From Burkholderiaceae bacterium (GTDB taxonomy: Bacteria > Pseudomonadota > Gammaproteobacteria > Burkholderiales > Burkholderiaceae_C): a stretch of DNA of 64,000 nucleotides. The translations under genes and the position numbers were made by a program. Below are positions 31,340-41,057 of this stretch, piece after piece (the first letter of the stretch is position 1; each line of letters starts with the position of its first letter). The stretch spans positions 1 through 64,000 of the forward strand of contig JAFMFB010000010.1 in NCBI GenBank assembly GCA_017856435.1, read 5' to 3'. The notes under the pieces were generated by a model. That model worked only from the letters and a program-made list of their open reading frames with translations, made no database searches and had not been told where the DNA came from.

Positions 31340-32134
31340 ATGACGCAACTGATGCCGGTTCCAAAGTACCACCAGATCTACCTGGTCCTGCGCGAGCAAT
31401 TGCAGGAGGGGCGTTTTGTCAACGGCTTGCCCGGCGAACTGGCGCTGATGCGGGAATTCAGCGTGGCGCGGGTCACAGTGCGTCGGGCGCTAGAAAGGCT
31501 GGCCGGTGAGGGACTGATCGTGCGTCAGCCCGGTCGAGGTACAACACCGACGCCCACAGATGTCCTGACGCAAAAGGATGCATCAGACCGTCCGCAGCGG
31601 GCGCAACTCAACGGGCTGCTTGAAAATCTCATCAGCATGGGCTTGCGTACCAAGGTGCGGGTCCTGTCTGTTGATACGGTGGCAGCCAGCGGCCCGGTGG
31701 CCCAAAACCTTCAATTGGCTGTTGGTTCACAGGTCCAGAAGGCGGTTCGAGTGAGAAGCACAGCCCAGGGCCCTCTTTCGCTCATCACCACCTACGTGCC
31801 TGACTCGATTGCCAAAAATTTTGGCTGTGAAGAACTGGCCGAGAAACCTATTCTTCTTCTGATGGAGGAATCGGGTGTTCGAGTAGGTCGGGCGCACCAG
31901 ACCATTTCTGCCAAGCTGGCAGATGCCGAGGTGGCCAGGCACCTTGACCTTTCGGTCGGCTCGCCTCTGTTGGCCGTACAACGACTGATCTATGACGAAC
32001 ATGACCGACCTGTGCAGAGCCTGCATGGGCTGTATCGCCCCGATCGCTATGAATACGAATTGGAGCTGTCCCGAGTTGGCAACATTGATGCCAAGGTGTG
32101 GGTCAGCCATGAGTTATCCGCCAGATTTCATTGA
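31340..32134 (+). CDS. GntR-family regulator with UTRA domain
   Basis: GELALMREFSVARVTVRRALERLAGEGLIVRQPGRGT HTH; UTRA-type C-terminus. Confidence 0.9.
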   Translation: MTQLMPVPKYHQIYLVLREQLQEGRFVNGLPGELALMREFSVARVTVRRALERLAGEGLIVRQPGRGTTPTPTDVLTQKDASDRPQRAQLNGLLENLISMGLRTKVRVLSVDTVAASGPVAQNLQLAVGSQVQKAVRVRSTAQGPLSLITTYVPDSIAKNFGCEELAEKPILLLMEESGVRVGRAHQTISAKLADAEVARHLDLSVGSPLLAVQRLIYDEHDRPVQSLHGLYRPDRYEYELELSRVGNIDAKVWVSHELSARFH

Positions 32135-32164
32135 CCCCTAGCAACTTCAAAACAGGAGAACACC

Positions 32165-33367
32165 ATGCGTACACGTCGCATTTTCATGACTCAATCCGCC
32201 GCTGCCGCTTCGGCCATGGCCTTCCCGCTGATTGGCGGAGCCCAACCTAAAACCGTCAAGGTTGGGGTGTTGCACCCGGTGACAGGTGCCTTGGCCTACT
32301 CTGGTCAGCAGTGCCGGCTGGGCGCCATGATGGCCGTGGAGGACATCAACAAGGCCGGTGGTATCAAGTCGCTGGGGGGCGCAAAAATTGAGGCTTTGCT
32401 CGGAGACGCACAGTCGCAACCGCAGGCCGGGGCGGCTGAAGTCGAGAAAATGAATGAGGCCGGTGTTTCTGCCGTGGTAGGGGCTTTCGCTTCCGCCATC
32501 TGCCTGGCCACAACCCAAGCCGCTGCCAAGCACAACCTGCCTCATGTGGTGGATGTTGGTGTGGCCGACCAGATTGTGGAGCGTGGACTGAAAAACACCT
32601 TCCGGTTTGGACCAGGCTATCGCAAATGCGCCGAAACTGCCGTAGCCAACCTGCATGTGCTCAATACCTTGGCTGGCAAGCCCGCCAGAACGGTCATGAT
32701 CATCCATGAGGAATCCCTGTTTGGTACCGGCACTGCCAATTTGCTGGCGCGTGAGTTGCCAGGCTACGGATACGAAGTCAAGGAGGTGATTAAGCACGCC
32801 AACCCAACCCGTGACTTCAACAATATCGTGCTGCGTATGAAGGCGGTCAATCCCGATATCGTGATTCCTGCCAACTACTACAACGAGTACGCGCTGCTGG
32901 TACGCACCATGCAGCAACAGAAGGTTCAGCCCAAAGCCATCTACTCGGTCCTGGGTGGCGCAGCGTCCAGCTACAAGTTCGTGAAGGAATTTCCCGATGC
33001 AGCCAACGGCATCATTGACTGCAACCACTGGTTCAATCCGAAAGACAAGCGCTCAGCGGCAATGCGCAAGCGGGTGGAAGCCCAGGGTCAGTTTTTCAGC
33101 TATGAAGTGTTCATGGCCTACACCGCCACCCGACTGCTGGCCGATGCCATCGAGCGTGCCAAGTCGGCTGACCGAGCGGCCATCATCCAGGCGCTGGAGA
33201 ACAGTACCTTCTCTGATCACATCATGCCGTATGGCCAGACCAAATTTATCAACGGACAGAACACCGGTGCGCAACCCTTGATGACCCAGGTCCAGAAAAA
33301 TGACATCAAGGTCATCGTTCCGCGCGAGTTCCGCGAAGTCGAGCCACTCTTCCCGATGAAGGCCTGA
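32165..33367 (+). CDS. ABC transporter substrate-binding protein (branched-chain amino acid/amide type), Tat-like signal
   Basis: MRTRRIFMTQSAAAASAMAFPLIGGAQPKTVKVGVLHPVTGALAYSGQQCRLGAMMAVEDINKAGG; twin-arginine-like leader. Confidence 0.88.
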   Translation: MRTRRIFMTQSAAAASAMAFPLIGGAQPKTVKVGVLHPVTGALAYSGQQCRLGAMMAVEDINKAGGIKSLGGAKIEALLGDAQSQPQAGAAEVEKMNEAGVSAVVGAFASAICLATTQAAAKHNLPHVVDVGVADQIVERGLKNTFRFGPGYRKCAETAVANLHVLNTLAGKPARTVMIIHEESLFGTGTANLLARELPGYGYEVKEVIKHANPTRDFNNIVLRMKAVNPDIVIPANYYNEYALLVRTMQQQKVQPKAIYSVLGGAASSYKFVKEFPDAANGIIDCNHWFNPKDKRSAAMRKRVEAQGQFFSYEVFMAYTATRLLADAIERAKSADRAAIIQALENSTFSDHIMPYGQTKFINGQNTGAQPLMTQVQKNDIKVIVPREFREVEPLFPMKA

Positions 33368-33431
33368 GTCAGTTCGTTCTAGCCAGCCCAGTCCGTTCGA
33401 TCCCAGGCTGGGCTGGGTCTTTTCCTCATGT

Positions 33432-34304
33432 ATGTTTGATTCAGCCATTCTGATACCTTCCTTGCTCAACGGGATCACAACCGGTGCGGTGTATGCACTG
33501 ATCGCCCTGGGCCTGACCCTGATCTACGGGGTTTTGCACATCATCAACTTTGCCCACGGTGCTGGACTGATGTTGGCCCTTTATGGGGTTTACCTGCTGA
33601 AGGAACGTTTGGGAATCGATCCCTATCTGGCGCTGCCTGTGATGGTGGTGGGCATGTTTCTGCTGGGTTACTGTCTGCAGCGGCTGGTGATCAACCGTGC
33701 CAGCCATGGCAAGGATGAAAATATCTTGCTGGTCACGCTTGGCCTGTCCATCATCATGGAAAACGCCGCTTTGCTGGCCTTTCAGTCCGATACCCGCTCG
33801 ATAGAAACCCCCTACACCCTGGCCACTGTAACGATCGGGCCGGCCATGATTGCGGTGCCCAAACTGGTGGCGTTTGCCGGGGCTTTGGTGGTGTCGGCAA
33901 TTTTGGTCTGGTTGATCCAGGCCACCGATCTGGGGCGGGCGATCCGAGCGGTTGCCAGGGAAAAGCAGGGTGCCAAGCTGATGGGCATTCATGTTGACCA
34001 TGTCTACGCAATCAGCTTCGGCATCGGACTTGCCTGCCTGGGGGCAGCGGCCTGTTTCCTCCTGCCGGCCTACTATGTCAATCCACAGGTAGGCAATGGC
34101 TTTGTACTGGTGGCTTTCACCATTGTGGTTCTGGGTGGCATGGGCAGCTTTACCGGGGCTTTGCTGGGAGGGCTTCTGATCGGAGTGGTCGAGTCTCTGG
34201 GCGGTCTGTACCTTGGCGAATCTCTGGGTCAGATCGGAATTTTTGGCATCTTCATCCTGGTCCTGCTGTTCAGACCCCAGGGATTGTTCGGGGCGCGTTC
34301 ATGA
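33432..34304 (+). CDS. livH: Branched-chain amino acid-type ABC transporter permease (LivH)
   Basis: NGITTGAVYALIALGLTLIYGVLHIINFAHG. Confidence 0.9.
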   Translation: MFDSAILIPSLLNGITTGAVYALIALGLTLIYGVLHIINFAHGAGLMLALYGVYLLKERLGIDPYLALPVMVVGMFLLGYCLQRLVINRASHGKDENILLVTLGLSIIMENAALLAFQSDTRSIETPYTLATVTIGPAMIAVPKLVAFAGALVVSAILVWLIQATDLGRAIRAVAREKQGAKLMGIHVDHVYAISFGIGLACLGAAACFLLPAYYVNPQVGNGFVLVAFTIVVLGGMGSFTGALLGGLLIGVVESLGGLYLGESLGQIGIFGIFILVLLFRPQGLFGARS

Positions 34305-35272
34305 AACGCTGGCGGCGGGATATTGCAGTCATCGTCCTTTTTGTCGGGGCCATTCTGATCTTGACGACCAGCAGTGATTCCGGTGTGCTGCTCAACTTCC
34401 TGATGATGGCCCTCTATGCCACCTTGCTCGCTCAAGCCTGGAATATATTGGGCGGTTTCGGCGGGCAATTCTCCTTCGGCCATGCCCTCTTTTTTGGGAC
34501 GGGCGCCTATATCCAGAGCATTGCCCAGATGCAATGGGGTCTTGGCGCCTGGGCTGCGCTGCCGTTGGCACTGCTGGGGGCCGCCATGGTGGGCATCTTT
34601 GTGGGCGCTTTGAGTTTTCGCTACGGGCTCAAGGGCTCGTACTTTGCGCTGGTGACGCTGGCATTTGCCGAGGTCTTTCGCATTCTGGCGCTATCAGTCA
34701 ACTTTACCGGCGCCGGGGTGGGGCTGATGCTGCCACTGAAGGAATCATTGGCAAACATGCAATTCGGCTCGCCGCGCGGCTATGTCTATCTGATTCTGGT
34801 CTTTGTTGTACTGGCCTTGTTGATCAGCTGCTGGCTGCGTCACTCCCGTTTTGGTGCCTATTTGCAGGCAATCCGGGACAATGAGGACGCTGCCCGTGCG
34901 CTGGGGGTCAATCCCTTTGGCATCAAACTGGGGGCCATTGCACTGTCTGCGGCGCTGATGGGGGCTGGAGGCGCTTTTTATGTCCAGGTCTTTCACTATA
35001 TCGACCCGGGCCTGGCCTTTGGTCCGCACACCTCGGTGGAAGCATTGGTGGCTGCCATTGTGGGCGGCATGGGTACGTTGTGGGGCCCGGTACTTGGCGC
35101 ATTTCTGCTGCATGGCCTGTCGGACATCACCCGCAACCTCTTTGGTCAGCTACCGGGGATCAACATGATCATCTATGGCCTGGTGCTGGTGCTGATCGTG
35201 ACCTTCATGCCGCGTGGCATTGCGGGGCTGAGCGCAACCTTGCGGGCGCGCCTTGGGGGACGTAATGGCTGA
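34301..35272 (+). CDS. livM: Branched-chain amino acid-type ABC transporter permease (LivM)
   Basis: AQAWNILGGFGGQFSFGHALFFGTGAYIQ; 4-bp overlap with livH. Confidence 0.9.
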   Translation: MKRWRRDIAVIVLFVGAILILTTSSDSGVLLNFLMMALYATLLAQAWNILGGFGGQFSFGHALFFGTGAYIQSIAQMQWGLGAWAALPLALLGAAMVGIFVGALSFRYGLKGSYFALVTLAFAEVFRILALSVNFTGAGVGLMLPLKESLANMQFGSPRGYVYLILVFVVLALLISCWLRHSRFGAYLQAIRDNEDAARALGVNPFGIKLGAIALSAALMGAGGAFYVQVFHYIDPGLAFGPHTSVEALVAAIVGGMGTLWGPVLGAFLLHGLSDITRNLFGQLPGINMIIYGLVLVLIVTFMPRGIAGLSATLRARLGGRNG

Positions 35273-36020
35273 AACCCTGCTCGAGCTCCAAGGGGTCTCG
35301 AAATCCTTTGGCGGCCTCAAGGCTGTCCAGCAGGTCAGTATGCGGGTGCCTGCAGCCAGCCTGACCGCCTTGATTGGCCCGAATGGGGCGGGCAAAACCA
35401 CCCTGTTTGCCTTGATGTCGGGTTTTCTCATGCCTGACGCAGGGCGTGTCTTCTTTGATGGCCAGGACATCACCGGGCATAAACCTGAAATCAATGCTCG
35501 CCGGGGCATGACGCGTACTTTCCAGATTGTTCAACCGTTTGCCCAGCAGACCGTGCGTGAAAACATTGCAGTGGGCGCTCATCTGCACCTTGCGCAGCGG
35601 GCCTTGGCACTGGAACAGGCCGAAGTCGTGGCGCAACAGGTGGGGCTGGCGCCGCTCCTTGACAAAGCCGCGGCAGATCTGACCGTTGCAGCTCGCAAAC
35701 GACTCGAGCTGGCGCGTGCTCTGGCGACCCGACCCAAGTTACTGCTGCTTGACGAGGTGCTGGCCGGGCTCAACCCCCAGGAAATTTCCGAAATGATTCC
35801 TGTGGTGCGCGGAATTGCCCAAAGCGGGGTGACCGTCCTCATGATCGAGCATGTGATGCAGGCGGTCATGAACCTGGCCGAGCGGGTCTGGGTATTGTCC
35901 CAGGGCCAATTGATTGCCGAGGGCTCGCCATCGGACGTGACTCGCGACGAGCGGGTGGTTGAGGCTTACCTGGGCCACGGTACCGCTGCGCGTCTGCGCG
36001 CCATGGGGGGCGCGGCATGA
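35265..36020 (+). CDS. livG: ABC transporter ATP-binding protein (LivG)
   Basis: Walker A GPNGAGKTTLFALMSGF; SFGGLKAVQQVS. Confidence 0.92.
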   Translation: MAETLLELQGVSKSFGGLKAVQQVSMRVPAASLTALIGPNGAGKTTLFALMSGFLMPDAGRVFFDGQDITGHKPEINARRGMTRTFQIVQPFAQQTVRENIAVGAHLHLAQRALALEQAEVVAQQVGLAPLLDKAAADLTVAARKRLELARALATRPKLLLLDEVLAGLNPQEISEMIPVVRGIAQSGVTVLMIEHVMQAVMNLAERVWVLSQGQLIAEGSPSDVTRDERVVEAYLGHGTAARLRAMGGAA

Positions 36021-36754
36021 ACCAGAACGTCACCGGTCAGGACGGCGGGCTGCTGCTGGATGTTCGGTCCCTGCATGCCGGCTACGGTCGGGTTGAGGTG
36101 TTACGGGGCGTTGATCTGACTGTAGGCCAAGGGGAATTGGTTGCCTTGTTGGGCAGCAATGGCGCAGGCAAATCGACGCTTAACCATGTGCTTAGCGGGA
36201 TCGAGCCGGTATGGCAGGGGTCGGTGCTATTTGCCGGACAGGATTTGAGCGCAGCGCACTATCGGGATGTGGTTCGCGCCGGCCTGATTCAGGTGCCCGA
36301 GGGGCGCAAGATATTTCCAAACTTGTCGGTGCTGGAGAATCTGGAGCTGGGATCTTTTACCCGCGCACGCACACGCCGCACCGACAACCTCGAGCGGGTC
36401 TATGCCATCTTTCCCCGACTCAAGGAGCGTCTGAGCCAACTGGCGGGAACCATGAGTGGCGGTGAGCAACAAATGCTGGCCATCGGGCGTGGGCTGATGG
36501 CTGAACCCAAACTGCTGATTCTGGATGAGCCTTCCCTGGGCCTGTCGCCCTTGCTGGTCGAAGAAATGTTTGCCTTGATCGCGCAACTGCGATCCCAGGG
36601 CCTGGCCATTCTGCTGGTAGAACAAAACGTTGGCCAGTCTCTGGAAATTGCCGATCGGGCCTATGTGATGGAAAACGGGGCCATTCGGTTTACCGGTTCG
36701 CCCGCCCAGTTGCTGGGCAGTGATGAATTGCGCCGGGCCTACCTGGGGCTGTGA
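36017..36754 (+). CDS. livF: ABC transporter ATP-binding protein (LivF)
   Basis: Walker A GSNGAGKSTL; MSGGEQQMLAIGRGLMAEPKLLILDEPSLGLSPLLV. Confidence 0.92.
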   Translation: MNQNVTGQDGGLLLDVRSLHAGYGRVEVLRGVDLTVGQGELVALLGSNGAGKSTLNHVLSGIEPVWQGSVLFAGQDLSAAHYRDVVRAGLIQVPEGRKIFPNLSVLENLELGSFTRARTRRTDNLERVYAIFPRLKERLSQLAGTMSGGEQQMLAIGRGLMAEPKLLILDEPSLGLSPLLVEEMFALIAQLRSQGLAILLVEQNVGQSLEIADRAYVMENGAIRFTGSPAQLLGSDELRRAYLGL

Positions 36755-36756
36755 GG

Positions 36757-37704
36757 ATGAAACGACGACACATTATTCTGGCTGGCCTGGCAAGTCCGAC
36801 ATTCGGCTGGGCGCAAAGTGCGCCGGTGCGAGTTCTGGTGGGTGCCCCAGCAGGCGGGACCACTGACACCATGGCGCGCGTGCTGGCCACGGAGCTGGGT
36901 CGTCTGTTGGGCGGCCGGACCGTGGTGGTCGAAAACCGACCTGGCGCCGGCGGCAATATCGCTGCTGAGGCGGTTGCCAAGGCGGCCCCCGATGGCAACA
37001 CCTTGTTGATGAGTTTCACCAGTCATGCCATCAATGCCAGCCTTTACCCCAAACTGCCTTTTGACCCGCTGCGGGATTTCACGCCCCTGACCATGGTTTC
37101 GACCTCACCTGCATTGTTGGTGGCCCATCCCGCCTTGCCGGCCAACAACCTTTTGGAACTCATTGCGCTGGCCAAAAGCAAGCCGGGCAAACTCAACTTT
37201 GCTATTGGCGCGCTGGGCTCATCAGTGCATCTGGCGGGTGAAGCCTTCAAGATGATGTCGGGCACTTACATTGTCAACATCCCCTACAAAGGAACAGCCC
37301 CCGCCCTGCAGGATGTTCTGGCAGGTCAGGTTGAACTGATGTTTGCCAACGTCGGCAATGCCCAGGCCCATATTCGCGCCGGCAAGCTCAAGGTGCTGGG
37401 TGTCACGAGTCCGACCAGGCTGGCCGCCTACCCTGATGTGCCGGCTATTGGCGAAGTATTGCCGGGATACCAGTCGGCTGCCTGGTTTGGCCTGTTCGGT
37501 CCTGCCGGATTGAGCCCTCAGCTGAAGGAACAATTGAGTTCTGCGGCCCGCCAGGCCATTGCAGCACCGGCCGTGAAAAAACGCATCGAGTTCGAAGGCG
37601 CCACGCCGGTAGGCAACGACCCGCAGGAGTTCGCCCGATTTGTGCAGGAGGAAATCAGCCGCTGGAGCCGGGTGGTCAAATACTCCGGTGCCAGGGCCGA
37701 TTGA
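36757..37704 (+). CDS. Tripartite tricarboxylate transporter (Bug) family substrate-binding protein
   Basis: APVRVLVGAPAGGTTDTMARVLATELGRLLGGRTVVVENRPGAGGNIAAEAV. Confidence 0.9.
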   Translation: MKRRHIILAGLASPTFGWAQSAPVRVLVGAPAGGTTDTMARVLATELGRLLGGRTVVVENRPGAGGNIAAEAVAKAAPDGNTLLMSFTSHAINASLYPKLPFDPLRDFTPLTMVSTSPALLVAHPALPANNLLELIALAKSKPGKLNFAIGALGSSVHLAGEAFKMMSGTYIVNIPYKGTAPALQDVLAGQVELMFANVGNAQAHIRAGKLKVLGVTSPTRLAAYPDVPAIGEVLPGYQSAAWFGLFGPAGLSPQLKEQLSSAARQAIAAPAVKKRIEFEGATPVGNDPQEFARFVQEEISRWSRVVKYSGARAD

Positions 37705-37712
37705 GGTTGCCG

Positions 37713-38984
37713 ATGATCCAACCCGCACAAACCCTGGCGCAAAAACTTATTGCGCGGTCAGCCGGACGTGACCATGTGGCAGTCGGCGAAATCGTCAATG
37801 CTCGTGTGGATCTGGCCATGTTCCATGATTCCTCCGGACCGCGCCGCTTGCAGCCGATGCTGCAAGAACTCGGCGCCAGCATCTGGGACAAGTCGCGTGT
37901 GGTGCTGGTGATTGACCACTATGTTCCGGAGCGTGACGAGGAATCCCGCCAGATCGTTCGGATTGCCCGTGACTGGGCGCGTAGCGAAGCCTTGCCTCAT
38001 GTGTACGACAGCCAGGGTATTTGCCATGTGGTGGTGCCCCAGCATGGCCATATCCGACCCGGCATGATGTGCGTTGGGGGCGATTCGCATTCCCCCACCG
38101 GGGGTGCCTTCGGTGCCTATATGTTTGGCGTTGGCAGTACCGAGATGTTGGGTGTCATGGTCACGGGTGAAATCTGGTTGCGTGTGCCTCAGACCTTGCA
38201 GATGCATTGGCGGGGCCGACTCAGCCCCGGTGTGACGGCCAAAGACATGGTGCTGAGTATGTTGGGGCAATTCGGCATGAACGGGGGCCAGTACCAGGCG
38301 GTGGAATTTGCCGGTGAGGCCGTGCGAGCCCTGTCCATGGCCGAGCGTATGACGCTGTCCAACATGAGCGCTGAAATGGGAGCCCAGGTTGGACTGATCG
38401 CGCCCGATGACACCACCCTGGCCTGGCTCCAGGCGGCGGGCGCTGAAGATCTGGGTGAGATCGGGCAGTGGCAGACCGATGAGGCGGCCGAGCGGCAGCG
38501 CCATGACTTTGACGCCAGTGCCCTAGCGCCTTATGTGGCTGCCCCCCATAGCCCGGCGAATGCCCACCCGGTTGTGCAGCACGCCGGGACCCAGGTGGAT
38601 GTTGCCTACATTGGCGCCTGTACCGGGGCCAAGCTGGACGATCTGCGGGCAGCCGCCCAGGTGCTGCGTGGCCGTAAGGTGGCACCCGGCGTGCGCCTGA
38701 TGGTGGCCCCCGCAAGCCTGCAGGATCTGGAGGCTGCCCGCCAGGAAGGGGTGCTTCAGAGCCTGCAGGACGCAGGCGCTGAGTTGTTGCCCAGTTCCTG
38801 TGGCGCCTGTGCCGGTTACGGCAACACCCTGGATGGCGATGTGACCGTGATTTCCAGCACGGCGCGCAACTTCAAGGGGCGCATGGGTTCACCCACCGCC
38901 CAAGTCTACCTGGCCTCACCCTACACCGTGGCAGCTTCTGCCCTGCGTGGGGTCATCTCCGACCCGCGCGGGGTGTTGCCATGA
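37713..38984 (+). CDS. Aconitase/isopropylmalate dehydratase-type hydratase, large subunit (DmdA/LeuC-like)
   Basis: GGDSHSPTGGAFGAYMFGVGSTE, cluster ligands IGACTGAKLDDL and SCGACAGYGNTL, STARNFKGRMGSPTAQVYLASPYTVAASAL. Confidence 0.88.
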   Translation: MIQPAQTLAQKLIARSAGRDHVAVGEIVNARVDLAMFHDSSGPRRLQPMLQELGASIWDKSRVVLVIDHYVPERDEESRQIVRIARDWARSEALPHVYDSQGICHVVVPQHGHIRPGMMCVGGDSHSPTGGAFGAYMFGVGSTEMLGVMVTGEIWLRVPQTLQMHWRGRLSPGVTAKDMVLSMLGQFGMNGGQYQAVEFAGEAVRALSMAERMTLSNMSAEMGAQVGLIAPDDTTLAWLQAAGAEDLGEIGQWQTDEAAERQRHDFDASALAPYVAAPHSPANAHPVVQHAGTQVDVAYIGACTGAKLDDLRAAAQVLRGRKVAPGVRLMVAPASLQDLEAARQEGVLQSLQDAGAELLPSSCGACAGYGNTLDGDVTVISSTARNFKGRMGSPTAQVYLASPYTVAASALRGVISDPRGVLP

Positions 38985-39505
38985 GCCTTGCCCACCGCAT
39001 CTGGAAACTGGGCGCGGATATCGACACCGATGTGCTTGCGCCCGGTCACGCCATGAAGCACGGCATTGACAGAATTGCGCAGCATTGTCTGGAGTCGGTG
39101 CGGCCAGAATTTGCTGCGCAGGTGAAGGTGGGGGATGTCATCGTTGCCGGGCCCAATTTTGGGATTGGATCATCGCGTGAGCAGGCGGCCAGCGTGCTGG
39201 TTCGTCTTGGTGTGGCCGCAGTGATTGCGCCGTCCTACAGTGGCCTGTATTTCCGCAATGCGTTCAATGTCGGCTTATTGTTGTTGACCTGCCCGCAGGC
39301 GCAGACCTTGCAGGATGGTCAATCCCTGGTCATTGACCAGAATGCAAGCTGGGTACAAACTGAAGATGGTCAACGACTGATGTGTGAACCGATCCCTGAT
39401 TTTTTGCTGGACATGGCCAGAAGTGGTGGCCTGCTGAACCAGTTACGGCGCAAACTTGCCAACAAGACGCAGCCTCCAAACCCAAGCCTTTCACCGACAC
39501 ATTGA
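38981..39505 (+). CDS. Aconitase/isopropylmalate dehydratase-type hydratase, small subunit (DmdB/LeuD-like)
   Basis: GADIDTDVLAPG, PNFGIGSSREQAASVLVRLGVAAVIAPSYSGLYFRNAFNVGL. Confidence 0.88.
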   Translation: MSLAHRIWKLGADIDTDVLAPGHAMKHGIDRIAQHCLESVRPEFAAQVKVGDVIVAGPNFGIGSSREQAASVLVRLGVAAVIAPSYSGLYFRNAFNVGLLLLTCPQAQTLQDGQSLVIDQNASWVQTEDGQRLMCEPIPDFLLDMARSGGLLNQLRRKLANKTQPPNPSLSPTH

Positions 39506-39541
39506 AATCATGAACAGGAACCAAGACACGGAGTTTTTCAG

Positions 39542-41056
39542 ATGAGTAAACCCACCACCCGTCCATCCACCACCCACAAGCCCTTTGATACGCTGATCCG
39601 CAATGTTCGTGTGGTGCGTCCGAATGGCAACACAGTGCATCAATCGGATATCGCCATCAGGGACGGCAAGTTTGCCCGGGTAGCCCCTGCTATCGACCCC
39701 GCATTAGCCCAGACCGTGCATGAAGGTCGGGGTTTACTGGCTTTTCCTGGCGTGGTGGATGCCCATATGCACAGCGGCATCTATTCACCCCTGCATGAAG
39801 ATGCAGTCAGCGAGAGCAAGGCGGCCGCCATGGGGGGCGTCACCTCCAGCCTGAACTACTTTCGAACCGGTCAGTACTACCTGAACAAGGGAGGCCCGTA
39901 CAAGAAATTCTTTCCCGAGGTGCTGAAAATTTCCAAGGACAGGTTTCATGTCGACTATGGATTTCACCTGGCGCCGATGGACAGAACCCATATCGCGGAG
40001 ATTCCAGAACTGATCGACAAGTACGGTGTTTCCAGCTTCAAGATCTTCATGTTCTATGGTTCGCACGGTCTGCACGGCGCCTCCAACAGTCAACGCGAGT
40101 TTCTGATGATTGGCGATGACGAACGCTACGATTACGCCCACTTTGAATTCATCATGCGTGGCGTTCAGGCGGCTCGCGAGCGCTTCCCCCAGCGGGCTCG
40201 ACAGATTTCGCTGTCCTTGCACTGCGAAACTGCTGAAATCATGACCGCCTATACCAAGATCGTGGAGAAGGATAAATCCTTCAACAAGCCCGGCATGGGA
40301 TTGGCCGCTTACAGCGCCTCGCGCCCGCAGCACTCCGAAGGTCTGGCGGTTTTCATTGCCAGCTATCTGGCCAACGAGACCGCATTGCCCAATATCAATC
40401 TGCTGCACCTGTCCTCGCGCAAGGCGGTGCAGGCTGCCATGATGATGGCTGACACCTTTCCGCATATCGATTTCAAACGTGAGGTCACCATTGGTCACCT
40501 GATGCTGGACATCAACTCGCGTGCCGCTGAACTGGCCAAGGTCAATCCACCCATACGACCGCGCGAGGATGTTGAGTTTCTATGGCAGGCGCTGCTCGAA
40601 GGTGAGCTGGACTGGGTGGTCAGCGACCATGCCTGCTGCCGGCATGAAACCAAGATACCCAAGCGGTACTTTGGCAACATCTGGATGGCCAAGAGCGGCT
40701 TTGGCGGTACCGAATACCTGTTGCCTGCGCTGGTGAGCGAGGGCATGCGCCGTGGTATGGACTTCAACCACATGGCCCGGGTGCTGGCCTGGAATCCGGC
40801 TCAGCGCTATGGCCTCAACCACAAAGGCGACATTGCTGAAGGGTTTGATGCCGATCTGGCCCTGGTTGATCCGGCGCGCAGCTGGACCATCCACGCCAAG
40901 GACTCTCCTTCGACCCAGGGCTATACGCCCTTCGAAGGGCTCGAGCTATCCGCCCGGGTCGAACAAACCTGGCTGCGCGGCACACAAATTTATGACCATG
41001 CCCAGGGTGTGATCGGCAAACCGCGCGGACAATACCTGCACCGCCCCACCACCTGA
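39542..41056 (+). CDS. Cyclic amidohydrolase (hydantoinase/dihydropyrimidinase/enamidase-type)
   Basis: PGVVDAHMHSG, SSFKIFMFYG (candidate carboxylated Lys), LHCE, HLSS, SDHACC metal-ligand pattern. Confidence 0.85.
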   Translation: MSKPTTRPSTTHKPFDTLIRNVRVVRPNGNTVHQSDIAIRDGKFARVAPAIDPALAQTVHEGRGLLAFPGVVDAHMHSGIYSPLHEDAVSESKAAAMGGVTSSLNYFRTGQYYLNKGGPYKKFFPEVLKISKDRFHVDYGFHLAPMDRTHIAEIPELIDKYGVSSFKIFMFYGSHGLHGASNSQREFLMIGDDERYDYAHFEFIMRGVQAARERFPQRARQISLSLHCETAEIMTAYTKIVEKDKSFNKPGMGLAAYSASRPQHSEGLAVFIASYLANETALPNINLLHLSSRKAVQAAMMMADTFPHIDFKREVTIGHLMLDINSRAAELAKVNPPIRPREDVEFLWQALLEGELDWVVSDHACCRHETKIPKRYFGNIWMAKSGFGGTEYLLPALVSEGMRRGMDFNHMARVLAWNPAQRYGLNHKGDIAEGFDADLALVDPARSWTIHAKDSPSTQGYTPFEGLELSARVEQTWLRGTQIYDHAQGVIGKPRGQYLHRPTT

Positions 41057-41057
41057 A

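Noticed and set aside
37713-39505. Leucine biosynthesis isopropylmalate isomerase (LeuCD)
   Set aside because: Embedded in a catabolic/transport operon without leuA or leuB; cluster-ligand context (IGACTGAKLDDL) differs from the usual GSCTN. Better treated as a DmdAB-like hydratase.
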